The position numbers were made by a program, and so were the translations under genes. Shown here piece by piece: positions 5,672-7,453 of a DNA stretch of 7,453 nucleotides. The notes beneath the pieces were generated by a model. The model was not told the origin of the DNA. It made no database searches and worked only from the letters and a program-made list of their open reading frames with translations. The stretch is from Spirochaetales bacterium (GTDB lineage: Bacteria > Spirochaetota > Spirochaetia > SZUA-6 > DRHE01), in the NCBI GenBank assembly GCA_016930895.1, contig JAFGFV010000071.1, positions 1 through 7,453 of the forward strand, given 5' to 3'. Position 1 is the first letter of the stretch. Each line of letters opens with the position of its first letter.

Positions 5672-5699
5672 AATGTAGTGCAAAACGCCAACTTGTCAA
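5672..5699 (-). promoter_or_regulatory. Candidate sigma70 promoter of the add cluster
   Basis: A perfect TTGACA (5699-5694) is followed by a 16-bp spacer and TACATT (5677-5672, 4 of 6). The stretch is AT-rich in a GC-rich surrounding. Transcription would start near 5665, about 36 nt before the GTG. This is one of the better promoter matches in the window. Confidence 0.6.
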
Positions 5700-5792
5700 A
5701 ACATTCTGGGGACAGAGGAAAGACCGCCGCGCCGCATTTCCCAGCCCGCGGCTGTCCTCGCGTCCGGCGCCCTTCGCCTCGGGGTGTGGGGC

Positions 5793-5808
5793 GTCTGTCC
5801 GGGCAGAC
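5793..5808. repeat. Short inverted repeat between the CxxC gene and add
   Basis: GTCTG (5793-5797) and CAGAC (5804-5808) are perfect complements around TCCGGG. With wobble pairing one more pair closes, leaving a 4-nt loop. It lies 25 bp past the stop of the 67-residue gene, but no T-run follows on the minus strand, so a terminator role is doubtful. The rest of 5630-5832 holds the add promoter and nothing else I recognise. Confidence 0.3.
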
Positions 5809-5832
5809 CAGGACCTGCAGCCCCGGGGTCGC

Positions 5833-6036
5833 TCACAGAGCGTCGGGGTCGCAGAGGTACTCCGCGCTCTTGGCCACCCTCCCGCACTGCTTGCACACGT
5901 ACTTGCCGTCCCTCACCAGGTTCTTGTAGTCCTCGAGGTTGGTCTGGATGTAGTTCATCACGTGGGCTACGCAGAGGTGCTTGCCGTGACCCGGATGGGG
6001 CTTGTCGACGTCACTCAAGGGATACCATTCAGCCAT
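5833..6036 (-). CDS. Small conserved-looking CxxC protein, probably zinc-binding
   Basis: I do not recognise a named family. The 67-residue product is soluble-looking and has C22-x2-H25 near the middle, then C48-x2-C51 (VCKQCGRVA) and a lone C62 in YLCDPDAL. Four or five Cys/His ligands in so small a protein suggest one structural zinc site. The CKxCGRVA...LC pattern resembles small uncharacterised proteins I associate with Desulfobacterota, from memory only. The ATG at 6036 has GAGGAGG (6048-6042) at 5-nt spacing, and a strong -10 lies further upstream. It stands alone between the add promoter and divergent valS. A nucleic-acid or metal-handling role would be guesswork. Confidence 0.78.
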   Translation of the reverse strand: MAEWYPLSDVDKPHPGHGKHLCVAHVMNYIQTNLEDYKNLVRDGKYVCKQCGRVAKSAEYLCDPDAL

Positions 6037-6073
6037 TGCCGCCTCCTCGGTGCTTGAACTGTAGAGTCCTGAT

Positions 6074-6103
6074 AATATACTCTTCCTCGCGCGCGATCAG
6101 CAA
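6074..6103 (-). promoter_or_regulatory. Candidate promoter of the CxxC gene
   Basis: On the minus strand TTGCTG (6103-6098), an 18-bp spacer, and TATATT (6079-6074, 5 of 6). Transcription would start near 6067, about 30 nt before the ATG. The same AT-rich island also reads TTGAAC-16-TATACT on the plus strand (6054-6081), so it could fire both ways. The orientation given fits the nearer gene. Confidence 0.45.
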
Positions 6104-6125
6104 GCTTCCGCGTCCGCGTCCTTTG

Positions 6126-6155
6126 TTGTCACGCGCCCTCCGCTTCTGGTAGAAT
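6126..6155 (+). promoter_or_regulatory. Strong extended -10 promoter of valS
   Basis: TTGTCA (6126-6131, 5 of 6), an 18-bp spacer, and TAGAAT (6150-6155, 5 of 6), with TGG immediately before the -10 giving an extended -10 element. Transcription would start near 6162, leaving a leader of about 120 nt before the valS ATG. Confidence 0.65.
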
Positions 6156-6166
6156 GCGCAGGCCCG

Positions 6167-6248
6167 GACGCGTGCGTCAGAAGGCAGGCACCGGCGGACG
6201 GATGGCCGCCGGCAGACCTCGCGGCAACGCGCCCGGCGACGCACGGTC
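6167..6248 (+). other. Potentially structured valS leader (three-way junction)
   Basis: A closing stem joins GAC (6167-6169) plus CGTGCGTC (6171-6178) with GACGCACG (6238-6245) plus GTC (6246-6248): 11 pairs with one bulged G. Inside sit two hairpins. One is CCGGCGG/CCGCCGG at 6191-6212 with an 8-nt loop. The other is CGCG-GCAA-CGCG at 6220-6231 with a GNRA tetraloop. The T-box consensus AGGGTGGNACCGCG is absent, so this is not a recognisable T-box. GC-rich sequence pairs easily by chance, so the structure needs covariation support. Confidence 0.35.
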
Positions 6249-6281
6249 AATCGCGAAGAAAGGCGGACCCCGTTCACTCCC

Positions 6282-7453
6282 ATGAAGGCAATCGAGCTCG
6301 CCAAGGCCTACGATCCCAAGGATTTCGAACAGCGGCTGTACCGTTTCTGGCTGGACCAGGGGGTCTTTGCCCCGGACCTGAGCCGGGAGGGGAGCCCGTA
6401 CGTGATCGTGATTCCTCCCCCGAACGTCACCGGGGTGCTGCACATGGGTCACGGCCTGAACAACAGCCTTCAGGACATCCTGATCCGCTATCACCGCATG
6501 GCCGGGCAGCCGACCCTATGGCTTCCCGGAAGCGACCATGCCGGGATCGCCACCCAGAACGTGGTGGAAAAGGCGCTGCGCGCCCGGGGGTTGTCCAGGG
6601 AGCAGATCGGGCGGGAGAAGTTCATCGAGGAAACCTGGAAGGTCAAGGACAAGCACCACCGCATCATCGTCGAGCAGCTCCAGCGCATCGGCAGCTCCTG
6701 CGACTGGGGACGCGAGCGCTTCACCCTGGACGAGGGGCTGAGCCGGGCGGTGCGGGAGGTGTTCGTCTCCCTGTTCGAGAAGGGCCTGATCTACCGGGGG
6801 AACTACCTGGTCAACTGGTGCGCCTCCTGCGGCACCGCCATCTCCGACGACGAGGTCGAGCACGAAGAGATCGAGGGGCGGATGTACCGCTACCGCTACC
6901 CCTTCGCCGACGGCGAGGGCTCGATCGAGATCGCCACCACCCGGCCGGAAACCATGCTTGGGGACACCGCGGTGGCCGTGCATCCCGATGACGAGCGCTA
7001 CCGGCACCTCGTCGGCCGGCGGGTCCACCTGCCCCTGACGGATCGCGAGCTGCCCGTGATCGCCGACACCTACGTGGACATGGAGTTCGGCTCCGGAGTC
7101 GTCAAGGTAACCCCCGGACACGACCCCAATGACTACGACATCGCCACCCGCCACGACCTGCCGCGGCTCAACATCCTCAACCCCGACGGCACCCTCAACG
7201 ACAACGTGCCGGAAGCATACCGCGGGCTGCCGGTCCTGGAAGGGCGCCGAAAGGTCGTGGAAGATCTCAAGAGGGCCGGGGTGTTCATCTCCGAGGAGCG
7301 TCACCCTCACATGGTCGGCCACTGCTACCGCTGCGGCTCTCTGATCGAGCCCTACCTGTCCGACCAGTGGTTCGTCCGAATGCGCCCCCTGGCGGACAAG
7401 GCCCTGGCGGCGTGGGAGCGTGGAGAGGTGCGCTTCTATCCTCAGCGCTGGGA
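6282..7453 (+). CDS. valS: Valyl-tRNA synthetase, N-terminal part
   Basis: The reading frame is open from ATG at 6282 to the right edge, showing 390 residues of a protein usually about 880-950 long. It charges tRNA-Val and hydrolyses mischarged threonine. The class I HIGH motif appears as HMGH at residues 54-57 within PPPNVTGVLHMGHGLN. WLPGSDHAGIATQ follows at 80-92. The CP1 editing domain is marked by ATTRPETMLGDTAVAV (218-233) and GSGVVKVTPGHDPNDYD (270-286). Zinc-like Cys pairs occur at C180-x2-C183 and C348-x2-C351. The KMSKS loop lies beyond the window. No in-frame start exists immediately upstream. The Shine-Dalgarno match is poor: the nearest purine run, AAGAAAGG, is about 18 nt from the ATG, so initiation may depend on leader folding. 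The extended -10 promoter lies 127 bp upstream. Confidence 0.97.
   Translation, partial: MKAIELAKAYDPKDFEQRLYRFWLDQGVFAPDLSREGSPYVIVIPPPNVTGVLHMGHGLNNSLQDILIRYHRMAGQPTLWLPGSDHAGIATQNVVEKALRARGLSREQIGREKFIEETWKVKDKHHRIIVEQLQRIGSSCDWGRERFTLDEGLSRAVREVFVSLFEKGLIYRGNYLVNWCASCGTAISDDEVEHEEIEGRMYRYRYPFADGEGSIEIATTRPETMLGDTAVAVHPDDERYRHLVGRRVHLPLTDRELPVIADTYVDMEFGSGVVKVTPGHDPNDYDIATRHDLPRLNILNPDGTLNDNVPEAYRGLPVLEGRRKVVEDLKRAGVFISEERHPHMVGHCYRCGSLIEPYLSDQWFVRMRPLADKALAAWERGEVRFYPQRW

Noticed and set aside
4811..5929. Plus-strand open frame of 372 codons
   Set aside because: Antisense shadow of the deaminase gene that runs through the intergenic region; no motif.
6162..6281. T-box riboswitch in the valS leader
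   Set aside because: No AGGGTGGNACCGCG-like sequence and no terminator with a T-run before the start codon.
6029..6304. Minus-strand 91-codon frame upstream of the CxxC gene
   Set aside because: Crosses both divergent promoters and the valS start; Arg-rich, with no motif.
6516..7322. Minus-strand open frame of 268 codons, V/D/G/H-rich
   Set aside because: Exactly antisense to valS, whose HMGH and editing motifs are certain.

Overview
This is a GC-rich bacterial chromosomal window of ordinary bacterial genes, with two complete minus-strand gene clusters and two genes cut by the window edges. Phylum cannot be fixed from it. The gene mix (UvsE, a tocopherol-cyclase-like protein, a B12-binding Xre regulator, a small CxxC protein) would suit a GC-rich Desulfobacterota/Desulfuromonadota-type organism, or another GC-rich phylum. 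That placement is a low-confidence inference. No mobile element, CRISPR array, tRNA or rRNA was seen.

Layout, left to right. (1) Positions 1-368, plus strand: C-terminal part of a UV-damage endonuclease (UvsE), followed by a strong GC hairpin. (2) Positions 438-1345, plus strand: a promoter with an operator-like dyad and an isoprenylcysteine/phospholipid methyltransferase-family membrane protein. Its reading frame runs 240 bp into the convergent neighbour. (3) Positions 3659 down to 1106, minus strand: a tightly overlapping three-gene unit. It encodes an Xre-type regulator with a cobalamin-binding module, a tocopherol-cyclase-like protein, and a five-helix membrane protein. (4) Positions 5699 down to 3713, minus strand: a promoter, then adenosine deaminase family protein, LsrG-like ABM-domain protein and SixA-like phosphohistidine phosphatase, closely packed. 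(5) Positions 6103 down to 5833, minus strand: a 67-residue CxxC protein, divergent from (6) valS, plus strand from 6282. valS has a strong extended -10 promoter and a potentially structured leader of about 120 nt; it runs off the right edge.

The most interesting part is unit (3). The regulator carries both the W-x9-EH signature of the CarH adenosylcobalamin photoreceptors and the E-x-H-x-x-G cobalamin-ligand motif. Its DNA-binding domain, however, is a Cro/CI-type helix-turn-helix rather than the MerR-type domain of CarH. It is translationally chained to a tocopherol-cyclase-like protein and a membrane protein. A lipid-type methyltransferase converges on this operon, and a UV repair nuclease gene lies beyond it. 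My working inference is a B12/light-responsive unit acting on membrane or isoprenoid lipids. Only the motifs and gene arrangement are seen directly; the light response and the biochemical output are inferred.
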